Of a DNA stretch of 64,000 bases, positions 10,284-23,530 are shown in pieces. The DNA lies in contig NC_061771.1 of NCBI RefSeq assembly GCF_022458985.1, positions 14,795,001 to 14,859,000 on the forward strand, read 5' to 3'. The position numbers and the translations under genes were made by a program. How positions within the stretch are numbered: position 1 is the first letter of the stretch; every line of letters starts with the position of its first letter. Origin of the DNA: Mugil cephalus. Taxonomy: Eukaryota; Chordata; Actinopteri; Mugiliformes; Mugilidae. The notes below the pieces were generated by a model. The model ran no database searches and was not told the origin of the DNA. It was given only the letters and a program-made list of their open reading frames with translations.

Positions 10284-13200
10284 ATGTTCAACCCCAGTGA
10301 ACTAGAAGGTGAAGTGGATCACTCGTTTTTTGATAGTGATTGCGATGAAGGTACAGGAGATGGAGGCAAAAGAATGGAAAAGGGCTCAAAGGCTGAAAAG
10401 GAAAGCACGCATACAAAACGAATCGAACGAAATGCAAAAGACGATATATCCCCAAAGACTAATAAGACAAGAATAAATCTGAAGCGAGTGGAAAATGACA
10501 GTAGCAACAGAATTGAAAATAAAGAGAGGAGCAGGCTTCCCAGTGTTTCATCTGTTTCCTGTGTATCAGATGAAGTTGTCCGGGGTCACGCTGATGGTGA
10601 TGGTGGCTCTAATTTGCACAAAAGGGCCAATGGATCTTTTATGGCTTTGTTGGCAGATGCCAGAGAGGCTAACGATATCTACACCGAGAGCGGAAGTGAG
10701 ACAGAAGAAGAAGCATTATCATTCAATGTGAGCAAAAAAAGTAAAAATAAACCGCCGCCTAAGAAACTGCTAAGAAGTCGGCAAACTCGAAGTCCATCTC
10801 CAACATCCACTGATACCAGTGCAGACGCAGACTCTGAGAGCTCCTACACTGGCAGCAGTCGGAGGAGCAGCTCGGAGTCCCCCACCCTCCCCAGACCCAA
10901 CAGGTCTTCCTCGTGTTCTGGAGTAAGAAGGAGGGGCTCAGAGGGATCTCAGGATTTGCTTAACACCTGTACAGATGAGTCAGAAGATACAGTGACGGAT
11001 GTAAGCCCCCTCTCCTCTTCTGATACGAGCCCCCTCCAGTCGTTGGACCTGAAACACACAGAGGTTGAAACAGAGGTTGAAGAGAGAAGCCGTAAAGAGC
11101 AGCAGCAGCAGCAGCAGCATCCGCAGCAGGAAGAGGAGAGTGTGCCCTCCAGTGGCCTTAGCCACATGCACCACGCACCAGAGGACTCGGATCAGGACGT
11201 GGACGATTGTGAGTAAATGTGATGTTAAACGTCACAAAGTTACGCTTGCATGTTTTGGCACAGAGCTTCCTCAAAGCATTAAAGTCAAGCAGGTTGAATT
11301 CCACGACATACACAAGGGCAACTGAGGGTTGTGCCAAGTTATGTGAGAACCAAATACTTTATAAAAAACTCTGTCTTCTTTCCCAAATATTACAATTAAC
11401 AGTAATACAAATATTTCCTTCCTAAAACACAGCTAAATTTTTAGTATTTTAATAATCATGCAGAAATGGTCAAAAAATCACAAAAAATTATATTTATTAT
11501 ACAAATACTTACATGCTACATAAACCCACCTGACAGTGAGCAACACCTTTAGTTACAGTGTTCATCAGGAGCTGTTTGCATTGAGTGTGTTCAGTATTGC
11601 TCTGTTAAAAAAAAAAATAGAGATTTCAAGACAATTATCCAGAAATGTCTCCGCTAAATCTAAATGGTGTTATCGCAGAGACATGTCTCAAGAATATGTC
11701 CCTTTTTATATATATATATGTCACTTTTTCACATTTGAGTGGTACTTTGTAATCAAACAAACTCATCTCACTTGGTTCAGGGTTAATAACAAATGTCATT
11801 TTTAAACTTTCAGGCTCTCTCAGTTTAGAAAGTCAGCTTGGAAGTAAGCTGGTCATCCACCATCCCGGAGGGAGAAACAGGAAGAACTACTCGTTCACCA
11901 ATGATGAGGTGCGGCGCATAGATCGAGAGAATCAGCGACTTCTTCGGGAGCTGTCGCGTGTTTCTCCAGGACCCAGACCACGAAGTGCTGTGGGGATGAA
12001 AACCCACGTGGCCAGTAACTCGTCTCTGATCCGCCTCTCACACAGTGCGCTTAACAGGCAGCGTGAACAGCAGCGCATCGAGAGGGACAACATGGTGAGT
12101 TTATATCATACAATATAAACATTCATGACAAATATTTCCTTTTTGGTTCTGTGGTTTTCATCAGCCGTAACTTGAGCCATACAGAGACGTTATTAACAAA
12201 GTATTAACTTGATTTTTTTATCTAACAAGCACTAATATCAATTCTGAGCCAACGTGAGACGAATTGTGTCTTGAAGTGTTTCCGTAATGTCCTGGCAGTA
12301 CATCGCTGGGACCTTTGACATGTGGAATGTATCCTGCTTTTATAATTTCCAAAATAATCATACATATGAACTAGCACTTTCATTTGACATTAGAGCAGTC
12401 ATGAGACTAAGATATAGTGAAAGGTTGTATTATGAGAATAAGTAGCATAGTGGGGTAGTGATTAGCACTAAAAGACATGCTCAGTGGGTTAATTGATGAT
12501 TCTAAACTGGCCGTAGGTGTGTGTGTGAATGAATAGCTGTTAGTCTCTTTGTGTTGGCCTTGTTATAGACTGGCCATGTGTTTTCCCAGTCTCAGCTGGG
12601 ATAGGCTGCACACCCAGTTTTGGTTTTAATCTGGTTTAATTATTCAAGACTAAACACAACTCTTTTGATTATCAGAAAGTTAGGCAGTTTAATTAATGAC
12701 ACAACTAATAAATAGATTTTTTGTTACATGTGATTTCCATGTGTGTTACATTAATATGTATTAATTTGCAATAGACGTTTGTATATGTTTTTAAGGGTAC
12801 TAATGTGGTGGGTAGTAATTGGTTGGGTTTAGTATCAGTCTGAAAGCACCACCCCTGAAAACAGACACGGATGGATTCGGACAGATGGCAGCAGGTGGAA
12901 GGAAAGCAGCAGTGCCACAGCCTGACATTAGAAGACAGTTCAGACTCTAAAGATTTAGCCTCTCACCCCACATATTAACTCTACTTGACCACTTGGGGAG
13001 AAAAACACATGTTCAAACAACCAGCAGTGTTTAGAAATAACTGAGTGAAATGATAATTAGATTAGTAATTGGCAGTCAGTGGGGTGTTAACTGTTGCTAT
13101 GTGAAAACCTACACTATTTTCTTCTCTGTTATTTACTTATTTTTCTCATTGTCGCTAATTAGCGATCTTACTTTAATCCCCGCTGTTGTCGTTATCAGGG

Positions 13201-15547
13201 AATGTGTTTGATTTTCAGGACAGACTGTTCCCTCTCTTGGGTCCATGTCTGTGCGTTGTCAGGACTGCTTTTCGCTTCTCTATTCTTGGAGAGAAGTAAT
13301 TGAATCTGCCGTGTGGTCGGTGTATCAGCCCCACACGTCACGCATGTTAGAGCCCACGTTTGTCCAGCACAAGAAGAACTGCCACTTTGCATTTCAAGAT
13401 CGCCCAGTTAAACCACATACTTTATTGTCCTTCCAAAGAACTGATATTAATACAGAGGGAGAGAAATAATTCAAACATTGGAAATGCAGCAGGTGCCAGG
13501 TCTGACTGCAGCTAGAAACCTGCAGAGCTTTTTGTGACCTCTTGAGGACTTGTGAACTTGAGTAGCCCGGTCTGTTGATGCTTGAGCTTTTTGGTTACTT
13601 GTGCATCATGTGGATCTTGTGCTTACTGAGGGATTTGTGCAGCGCCTGCATGTGGGAGTGTGACTGCATGCGTGACATTCAGCCACTTGCCTACGCTGCC
13701 TCATACTGTTTTGGTGGGTTTGCTGTAATACCAGGCGTCATCGCCTCATAATTACATGAACTACTAACTAACTCATTCTCTGTTACATGAGTAGTAAACT
13801 CTTTTTATGCGTTGTGGGTCAGATGCTAGAACAGTTTTGATCATTATTTGTAATCAAATGATAGGAGAGCATTTTATCATGGACAGCTGACTAATGCAGT
13901 CCAAATCAGGTGTTGATTCACTGGTTGTTCAATGCAAACAAAAATGATGGACAAAATACTAAAAACAGTTCTTAAGATGAAGCCATGCACTTCAGCAGCA
14001 TCACAACAGAGGCAACAAATACTAAACAAATACTCCAACATTCATGATGTTTTATTTGTGGTAGAAGTGGAAGAAATACTTGAGTAAAAGTACCAAATAA
14101 AATAAAAATATATAGATGCTTTAAAATTTAGAACAAAGTCTTAACTTTAAAACCAAAACCAAAGTATGCAGAATACAGCTTTATAGTGTAATGGTGCATT
14201 TATGTGCTCCAGCATTTTACCATTGTAACTGGTTGCAATGAGGGTGGTTTCATCTACATGCTAACATGATGTTTTTTTGCCTAGATCATATTGAATAAGC
14301 ATGTGGTATAATGTATAAAAGCTTGTATGAAATGGTCATTTACGTTTAATTAGTGCCCGTTAAAAATGTGTTTCTCTCAGGCTTTTTTGAAGAGACTGGA
14401 GTCAGTCAAGCCTACACCTGGCATGAAGCGCACAGAACAACTTGCAGACTACCAGCGCCACGTCAGGTACCAGGGAGCGCCTTTGTATCCCATCAGTATG
14501 TCCACCACAGGAAAAGAAAGGTCCAGCACCAGGACACCTTCAGGTAGGTTTGTCTAGATCGGAACGCTGTGATTAGCCCTGATTTTGCTGCATACGTCAA
14601 CTTAATCTTAGCAGTGTGAACACAGCGCATCCTTAAACTCAGAGGTTACTGTACTAAGAAGCAGACTTTATTTCATGTGTGTCCCTTAAACTGTGTAGCA
14701 GTTGAAGTGGACACCTGCTGATATGAGGCCCTTCAACCAGGCACAACAGTCTGTAGCGTGACAACGTGACTTCTTGATTATACTGAGGCAACATCTTCAC
14801 CCAGTTAAATAATTTAATTCCTGCGGCGGCTACACCGTGGGCACCACTTGATGTGTATTAGCTCTTGAAGACAAACCCATTTTCGAGGCAATGATTTTCC
14901 AAGCATGGTCTGACGGCAGCAGGAGTGCGCGCATTTATTTTGGATCAGCCTGGTGTTGTTTGCGCGTGTTGATTAAATCAAGGCGCACAAAGATGATCAG
15001 CATGTGGCGCTGCGCTGCAACACTCGTCCCAAATTGGAGGCTGCAGGTTTATCACACGTCTGATGACCTGCTGCCTCCAGATGGCTGCAAAGATTTCATT
15101 TACAGAGAGAGAAAGCAGTGTAAAGCAGCTGGAAACGCTGGTAAGAATCACCCATGCATTTCTAGATTCGTACTGTCCTGATTTGCCATAATCCTTAGTT
15201 ACTTGGTTTAAGAGTAACACTTAAAATAACAACGTTCAAACCAGGCTACTAAGCAACAGTGATCACTGTAAAAACACTCTTCTTGTCTTCTTGTCTGCTT
15301 GTACTCCAGCTGTTTGTTTTGGCTGAAATGCTCAGTTGTACCTGCCATGGCTTCTCAGAGGAATAAAAGAAAGCTTTGATTGGAATATTGTTATCAGTCT
15401 GTAACCAGGAAACATCTCTTTGTCTCGTCAACGCCAGCATGTCCTAGACCAACCCGCTCCAGAACGGCTTTCGTCGGCACTGACTCCAGCAGCGCTCCTG
15501 TAACCAGGTCGAAAAAACTGAGTGCACCCCGACCAGCCTGGAGCTGA
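10284..15547 (+). CDS. cfap97: Cilia and flagella associated protein 97 (CFAP97 / KIAA1430), 4 coding exons
   Basis: Coding exons: 10284-11208 (its acceptor puts the exon start at 10260), 11814-12094, 14381-14543 and 15438-15547. All are in phase and give 492 residues, slightly shorter than human CFAP97 (about 530). The N-terminus MFNPSELEGEVDHSFFDSDC is characteristic. Residues 30-300 are acidic, Ser-rich and probably disordered, with a Gln run (QQQQQQHPQQ) near 275. The conserved KIAA1430/CFAP97 domain spans about 333-445: KNYSFTNDEVRRIDRENQRL is its core, followed by LKRLESVKPT and LADYQRHVRYQG. The last exon encodes a basic tail ending SAPRPAWS. The start at 10284 is the first ATG after the acceptor. 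Family members are linked to cilia, but the molecular role is poorly known. Confidence 0.92.
12440..12625 (+). repeat. Decayed teleost interspersed repeat in cfap97 intron
   Basis: It contains degenerate forms of a run common in fish genomes: TTCTAAACTGGCCGTAGGTG, then GTGTGTGAATGAATAG, GTGTTGGCC, and CAGCTGGGATAGGCTGCA. From memory this resembles the 3' part of a widespread teleost SINE/LINE-type repeat. I cannot assign the exact family. Confidence 0.55.
12626..14380 (+). other. cfap97: cfap97 intron, remainder
   Basis: Intron between the second and third coding exons. No further gene, RNA or clear mobile element was recognised. Confidence 0.5.
15438..15547 (+). CDS. cfap97: cfap97 terminal coding exon
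   Basis: A small last exon that is easy to miss. The acceptor is preceded by a CTCTTTGTCTC tract. It continues the phase-1 junction from 14543 and reads CPRPTRSRTAFVGTD, then a Ser-rich run, then KKLSAPRPAWS and TGA. The Arg/Ser/Pro composition matches the preceding exon and the stop follows at once. Confidence 0.75.
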
Positions 15548-16047
15548 GAACAGTAAAGTTTACCAACATCTAGTCTACACAGAAGCACATGGCTGTCTCC
15601 TTAAGTAATGTCTATTGTTAACTATTCATCGGTATGGAAGGTTTGACTCTTAGTGGAGCTTTATACATGACGTACATTCAGTCCACTTCTGACTTTATCA
15701 AGCTTATAACATGCTAAAGACAATGCTGCTCCTTGATGCTGAAAATTACAACCAACACTCTGATCGCGAAGCTAATGCTAGTCCCTTGAGTAGTTCAGCT
15801 GTGGCTTCTGAATATGGCAGTTTAGTTGAAACGCTGCTTACACAACAACGGCTCTGTGGACGTGATAAAAATAACACTTAATTGTTTACTATTTGAGAGA
15901 GTAAAGTTTCCATTAAATGTGAAACTTTTTTGTTGTTTTTGTTTTCCTGACATTTGTATGAGTCCTGATGCTCCAGATAATTATATTTTCAAATAATTAA
16001 ACAGTTATTTAAAATCTTCAGTGTCTCGTTTATTCTGTTCATTTCCA

Positions 16048-16053
16048 AATAAA
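16048..16053 (+). terminator. cfap97: Candidate cfap97 polyadenylation signal
   Basis: AATAAA about 500 bases after the cfap97 stop codon, about 560 bases from the convergent slc25a4 poly(A) signal. Later AATAAA matches near 16290 are alternatives. Confidence 0.4.
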
Positions 16054-16608
16054 GCTGCTTGTTCCAGCACTTAGAAATGTGCTGCTTTACAAAAAAGAAT
16101 TGAGTGATTATTTCCTAAATTCTTGTCTCCGAAAACATTCTTGTACAAACATCAGCTTTGGTTCTGCTATGAAAACTGCTACAAAAATAATCGCGTGATG
16201 TATTTCCTCCGTGTCTCCTCTGACGCGAGCCTCCCAGCTGCTATGTTGGCTGATGCCTTTTGTCAACAGTTCAGGTGTCGGATTAAATAAAATGCATTGG
16301 CAAGAAATGCATGAAGCTCTCCAGTATAAAGACCGGATATTTTAATGGTGCTTTATAAGCCTTTCTCACACAAGACTGTTGATGGGGGAGTGGGAAAGGG
16401 ATGTGTGCAAATAATAGAATGAATCATGGATGACGTCACCCTGGTGTTGCTCACTGCCACACTGCCTTGGGCCCCTCGACAGGGAAATCTATAGCGAGTG
16501 TAATTTTCCTCTTGTGACAGGTCAAAATGTCTCCTGCGAGATTTATAGGACAACGGATGCCGTCATAATAGAACATGCGTAAGAAAGACTGGACTAGATT
16601 AGTAAATC

Positions 16609-16614
16609 TTTATT
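16609..16614 (-). terminator. slc25a4: slc25a4 polyadenylation signal
   Basis: TTTATT on the plus strand is AATAAA on the minus strand, about 375 bases downstream of the slc25a4 stop. It sets the likely 3' end of the gene, convergent with cfap97. Confidence 0.55.
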
Positions 16615-16986
16615 CTTAATAAAATAATGTATGAGTTGGGATACAAGGGTCAATGTGGTCACAACAATAAGACATGGCCCTCAGTAACTGCTTTACAAAC
16701 GGACTAACATGAGGGCCTATGGCCAGTAGTGATGCCATCCTCTGGGTCATCACTGCATCTCCACCAGCCTGACTTTGTCATACTGAAAGACTGCTGTTTG
16801 GCACGTCGTGCGTGGGATATGTACATATTTCTGAGGAGTCACATTAACCCAGGTGAACTATAGCTATCCACCTTCCCGGGGCTGTTTCAGAAAAAGTGGA
16901 ACGAGCCCATGTTGTAATTCACCAAGCTGTTATCATAAGAAATAAGACTTAAGCAAAACGAGGGGGTTTCCTTGGGGACTGGGAGA

Positions 16987-18723
<1,737 letters not shown>

Positions 18724-18799
18724 GGTTGGTTGTGTCTTGTGCAGATACGAGCCCCTTGAATGTTCCTCCGAGGTCCTCAAGGAAACCCTATGCCTCTCC

Positions 18800-18840
18800 A
18801 AGTGGACGGGGCACCCCCATCTGCCCTAATATATGGGGGC
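18800..18840 (-). promoter_or_regulatory. slc25a4: Putative slc25a4 TATA region
   Basis: On the minus strand CCCCCATATATTAGGGCAG includes an ATATATTA TATA-like box (18827-18834) about 105 bases upstream of the ATG. The same bases are one mismatch from a MEF2 site, which would suit a muscle-expressed ANT gene. Confidence 0.4.
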
Positions 18841-18924
18841 CATTTATCGCGAGAATTTTAAGTGATGGATTTGCGGGGTGTCGAACAGATAAACGAGGCT
18901 GGATAAATATCCGAGGTTAAAGTT

Positions 18925-19177
<253 letters not shown>

Positions 19178-21290
19178 AGCCTTTTCATTCAGTGTCAAGG
19201 GTTGAATAAATAAAGAATGTTTAAAGCGAATATAATATTGAATCACAAAGTCGTGTGTCATTTTGTTTTATTTGCCTTTCTTCTGAGCTGACTGAGATTG
19301 TTTTCTTGCGCGTTCATTTTCTGGCACAACCCGCGTCAAGTCAGAATAAATTAGAGTAAAAACGGATAAGACAACATCTTTTTTAAAGTCAACAAGCACT
19401 TAATTAGCGCCAAAATCAACAACGCAGTTTTAAGGCAATTTTGCCATGATATTTTGTACCGGAAGTCTTATTCTGGTCAACCTGACACGTAGGACGTCAC
19501 AAGATCTGACATAAAAGTGTGACGTGCTCCCGTAAACCAGCCAAAAGGAGCTTAATTTTATTTCTCTGGAGAGACTTGGGACGTAACGTGCTGCTCCGTG
19601 ACCTCTAGCATGGTTGGATTTCAACGCTACTCCATTCAGGCATTTTCCAAACGTACAGGTATCAAATAGCTGCATGCTGCGTGCCAAGGACAAACCGTCT
19701 GTCCTTAAAATTCACAAAACTAATCGCGCACTACTAAGTCTCCAAGTCACTGGTGTCAAATGTAAGCTTCAAATCGTTTTCAAAAACCCAACAGTTTCGT
19801 TAAGACTTGTTAGGTTTTATTTAAATTAAAATACGGTTAAGGGTAGAGCGTAATGTCTTATTTTCATCTAACTACCACCTCTTGGCCACTTGGCGGCGCT
19901 ACGTGACTGTGGAGTCAAAGACAAGTTTACAGACTTCTTTCTTAAAATGTCCTTATCTGACTACTAACACGAGCCCATTCAATGTTTAATTTCTCTAAAT
20001 GTATGATTAGTTTATTTTTTTCTTTATATTAAACGACTTTTCCTAATTCAATGGGGACACTGACACAGACTCTGCCCCCCAACATAATATATGTTGTTAT
20101 GAGATGTAAGAATATGTACTTAGAAACCATATAAATTCATTTAAACATATCTCATTACAATTTAAGGTCAATCTGTGAGATTTTTTGGTGATTCTGCATA
20201 TTTCTCCATAGTCATGTAACAGGTATTCTCAATGTGTATGTGGGGTGGGTGGGTTGTTTGATTTAAAGACCTATTTAGATAGTCAACAAACATACAGACA
20301 GTACCTGACACATAAAGTTGAATTTTTTTGTTAATTTTAATTATTTTTGGAGGTTTAAATTGCTGCAGTCAAATTTACACCAAGGATAAAACGTGTTAGC
20401 AAATCTGGAGGTAATAGGAGGGTTAAGTTATATAAAACTATCTGTATTTTATTTCATGCATAACTAGATTTGTAGATGCTGCCTTATTCTTCACAATTCA
20501 GTTTAATCTATTGTTTGTTGATGTTGGGTCATTTGCTCATCAGGACTCTACTCTGGTTGTTGTACTGTCCACACAAGTCAGTGGGTGGCACTAGAGAGCA
20601 GAGTTCCCCACCAAGAGCATCAGTGCAAATGTGGTACCCCGTAAAACAGGTGCTTATCCTCGTTTGTTTCCCACAGAACAATAAAAATAATGCACCACTT
20701 TACTTGTTCCCCCGCAGGGGAACGCTCTTTAAGTAGCTCCCACCATCCGGGGCAGAGGTCAGGAGCAGCTGCAGGGCTGCAACCTAAGAGCTGTTGAGGG
20801 AGTCAGCATCTCGTTCACCTCAGCACTTCATTAAGGCAGATGCTGGGTGACACTGGGGCTCGCACCTGCTTTTGGAAAAGCAAAAGTCGTACATGTCGCA
20901 GTTTTTAATCACACAGCGTTACCTAACACTGAGATTCATTTGCGACATTAACAGTGTTGTTTTCTAAACCATCTTTATTTGGAGCCATCAGGATCCTGAG
21001 CCTGTAATGTCAGTTTACATTCGAAAGTCTTAAAAGCAGCATGTCTTAAAAATGAAATGGTACATCTATCTGTTCTCTTGAGCATAACTGTAATTTTTGA
21101 AAAGATTTTTTTAATTCAACACTTTTCAACCGTTGCGTATGTACTGTCTATTAAGGACTTTCATTATTTGTTGAACTACATATCATCTGTGTATAATATC
21201 ATATGTCAGTTTACATTATTTCCAGAGTCCTGATGTTGAGTTTAGCGCTCCCAGACCTCTTTATGTTGTATCATTTAAATCTGATCTAGA
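19178..21290. other. Intergenic, no gene seen
   Basis: AT-rich, with only short chance ORFs on both strands. No RNA gene or transposon was recognised. A small palindromic CCCCGCAGGGG lies near 20710. Confidence 0.5.
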
Positions 21291-21360
21291 TTTGCAAAAG
21301 TCGTTGCTCAGTAACCTCGGATCTTGGAGATCGAGGGAGGGGTCGTGGGTGTGGACGGGG

Positions 21361-21500
21361 AGGTGGGTGGGTGGGGGTGTGTGTGGGGGGGGGGGGGGGG
21401 GGGGGGTTTGGTGGAGCTCGGATTTGCATTTTGAATATGAAGAGCTGCAGGTGTCAGACAGTTACCCCCCCCACCCCCCACCCCCCCCACCCCCAGAACA
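21361..21500. repeat. G-run followed by C-rich run
   Basis: A run of about 22 G (21385-21406) is preceded by GGTGGGTGGGTGGGGG. About 60 bases later a C-rich run on the same strand (21465-21495) is broken only by single A bases. Each strand can form a quadruplex, and the two arms can pair with each other. The exact length is likely to be an assembly or polymorphism problem. Confidence 0.85.
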
Positions 21501-23395
21501 CACACATACACAACAGCCGTTACACACCACTCTTACACTAATACAGTCACTGATTTTATCAGTGAAGGAGCAACTGTGACGAGCATCTCTTTATTCCTCG
21601 GATCCCCTACTGTCCATCTGAGACACGGAGAGGCTCAAAGCTAATGGAGATTATGGATGTCAGACAGGGTTAAAACCGCTGATATTAGGGTCAGACCTTA
21701 CCAGCATGGGATCACTGGTTTCTTTTGGCTCCAAATTCAAACTTTGAAAAAATGCTATTTATTATTGTACAATGTCACTCAGGAATGATAATGGACTTGA
21801 AGCACATAGAAACACTCTTAATCTGTCATTTGTTATTAATACTTGGTTTTTTATTTGTGCCCTCCCTAACAGTCTTCCTTAAATTCTGCTTTTATGAAAT
21901 CCATCAAATTTGGTTTGAAATTGTTTGTTGAAATTGTTAAAGGTGTTTTCTAATGCTGTTACCATAACAACTAGTTCAGCATTTTAAACTCTGACCTCTC
22001 TTAACTCACACATTTCTGTATAACTCGCTAAAAGCTAAGCATAAAAAACTTTGCACCGAATAAATGGGCCACTGAGTGTGTGTTAAAATGTCATGAAAAC
22101 CCCAGAACCAAGTGTTGTTGCATCTTTCAGTATGTTCTGGCACTGCGCTGCCACAAGCTCCTACTGCTGAAATTAGATTTAAAAAGCTGGCTACAAATTG
22201 TACAGTGTGCTGCATAGTTTGACGTTTAAGAAAGGCCGACTGCTTTTCCACAACATGCTGGAGTCTGTAGTTTTTAGCAAATATTACTTTAATCTCGAGT
22301 TAATAGTTTAACTTCCTTGAACTCCTGTTAGTTTTGAGGAGTCATGGAAGAAAACTAAACTCTAAACGTGCTGACTTTAATGTTCTTCATTTTTAGAGTG
22401 TCATTTTGCATCAGTAGATTATATTTGGAGTCATGCAACGTAGGATGGCAAAAATTGACCTTTAAAACAATAAGCAGACATTTGTGGTGTTGTAATACTG
22501 TATATACAAGTAGATTTGGCCTATTTTATTCTAAATCATGTGCTGCTGATGCTATAATAACAGAAGTATTATCATGCAGTTTTGAAGCATACGTGTCAAC
22601 AAATCCTAAGCTCATTCCTAGAAGAAGACCACATGGGCTGTTTATTCCCTGACAATATTCAGTCCCACGAGCCTCCTGGTTAAAGTCACAAAGTTGATGC
22701 AATCCTCTAGTCTGAAATCCAGCCGGCCTGGATCCACACGGAGAACTCCAGAGCAGACAGAGCGGCTGAGCTCTGCACGGCTCAGGAGATTATTTAAGAA
22801 TTTACCCCTCTTCTGTTTATATTTCAAAAGCACATGTGTGTGTTCTTTGTGGGTTTAAAAAAAAAAAAACACGACGTTTCACACCCGCAGTCAGGGCAGT
22901 GCCCCTGGCACAGCAGACAAGGTGAATGAACGCACACACACACAAACACACGCTCACAAAGCTGTGGAGGAGGAGGAGGAGAAATCCCCATGACCAATCA
23001 GGAAGACCTGGAGACACACAGTCAGTGGGGGACGAAGGGATGGACGTGGCAGGAGTGGGGTGCAGGGTGAGTGATACCGGGGCAGAGGGAGATTGAATGA
23101 AAGAAAGGAGGTTCTTACAAATCTGAAATAAAAATGAGGTGAAAATTGGCAAACTGGAGAATGAGAATATGAGATCACAACTGATGCTGATGAAAGAGAA
23201 GGAAATCTGGTAACTGGGGAGAGTCAAACACATACGAACAGCTCTGATAATGTACAGTATCAGTAACATCCATGCACAAACTCAAAATTATCTAAATACT
23301 TGAACGTGGTCATAACATCATTAACGATGCGTCAACAATATTTGGCGAATTTAAGCTTTATTTGAAACTGTAATTGGTCTAAACAGTAGCCAGGT
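21501..23395. other. Intergenic, no gene seen
   Basis: AT-rich DNA with short chance ORFs and CA-rich and GGA-rich patches near 22935-22985. The minus-strand ORF of 150 residues at 22817-23269 is low-complexity and matches no family I know. Confidence 0.45.
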
Positions 23396-23530
23396 CAGGA
23401 GGTAGTATATATGGTCATTAGTCTGGAGCTACTATATAAAGCCTGGAGGTAGAATATACGGTCAGTGGTCTGGAGCTAAAATATAATGTCATTAGTCTGG
23501 AGCTAGTTTATAAAGTCAATTGTTTGGAGT
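23396..23530 (+). repeat. Degenerate tandem repeat
   Basis: The phrase AGTCTGGAGCTA and close variants recurs four times, each followed by an AT-rich TATATAAAG-like segment. Spacing is irregular (about 27-50 bases). It is an old, decayed minisatellite. Confidence 0.6.

Noticed and set aside
14891-15181. 96-residue plus-strand ORF between cfap97 exons
   Set aside because: An internal exon could be drawn here, but its sequence does not look like CFAP97, and the 14543-15438 junction already gives a clean in-phase end.
21292-21579. ORFs across the G and C runs
   Set aside because: Low-complexity Gly/Pro translations of homopolymer runs.
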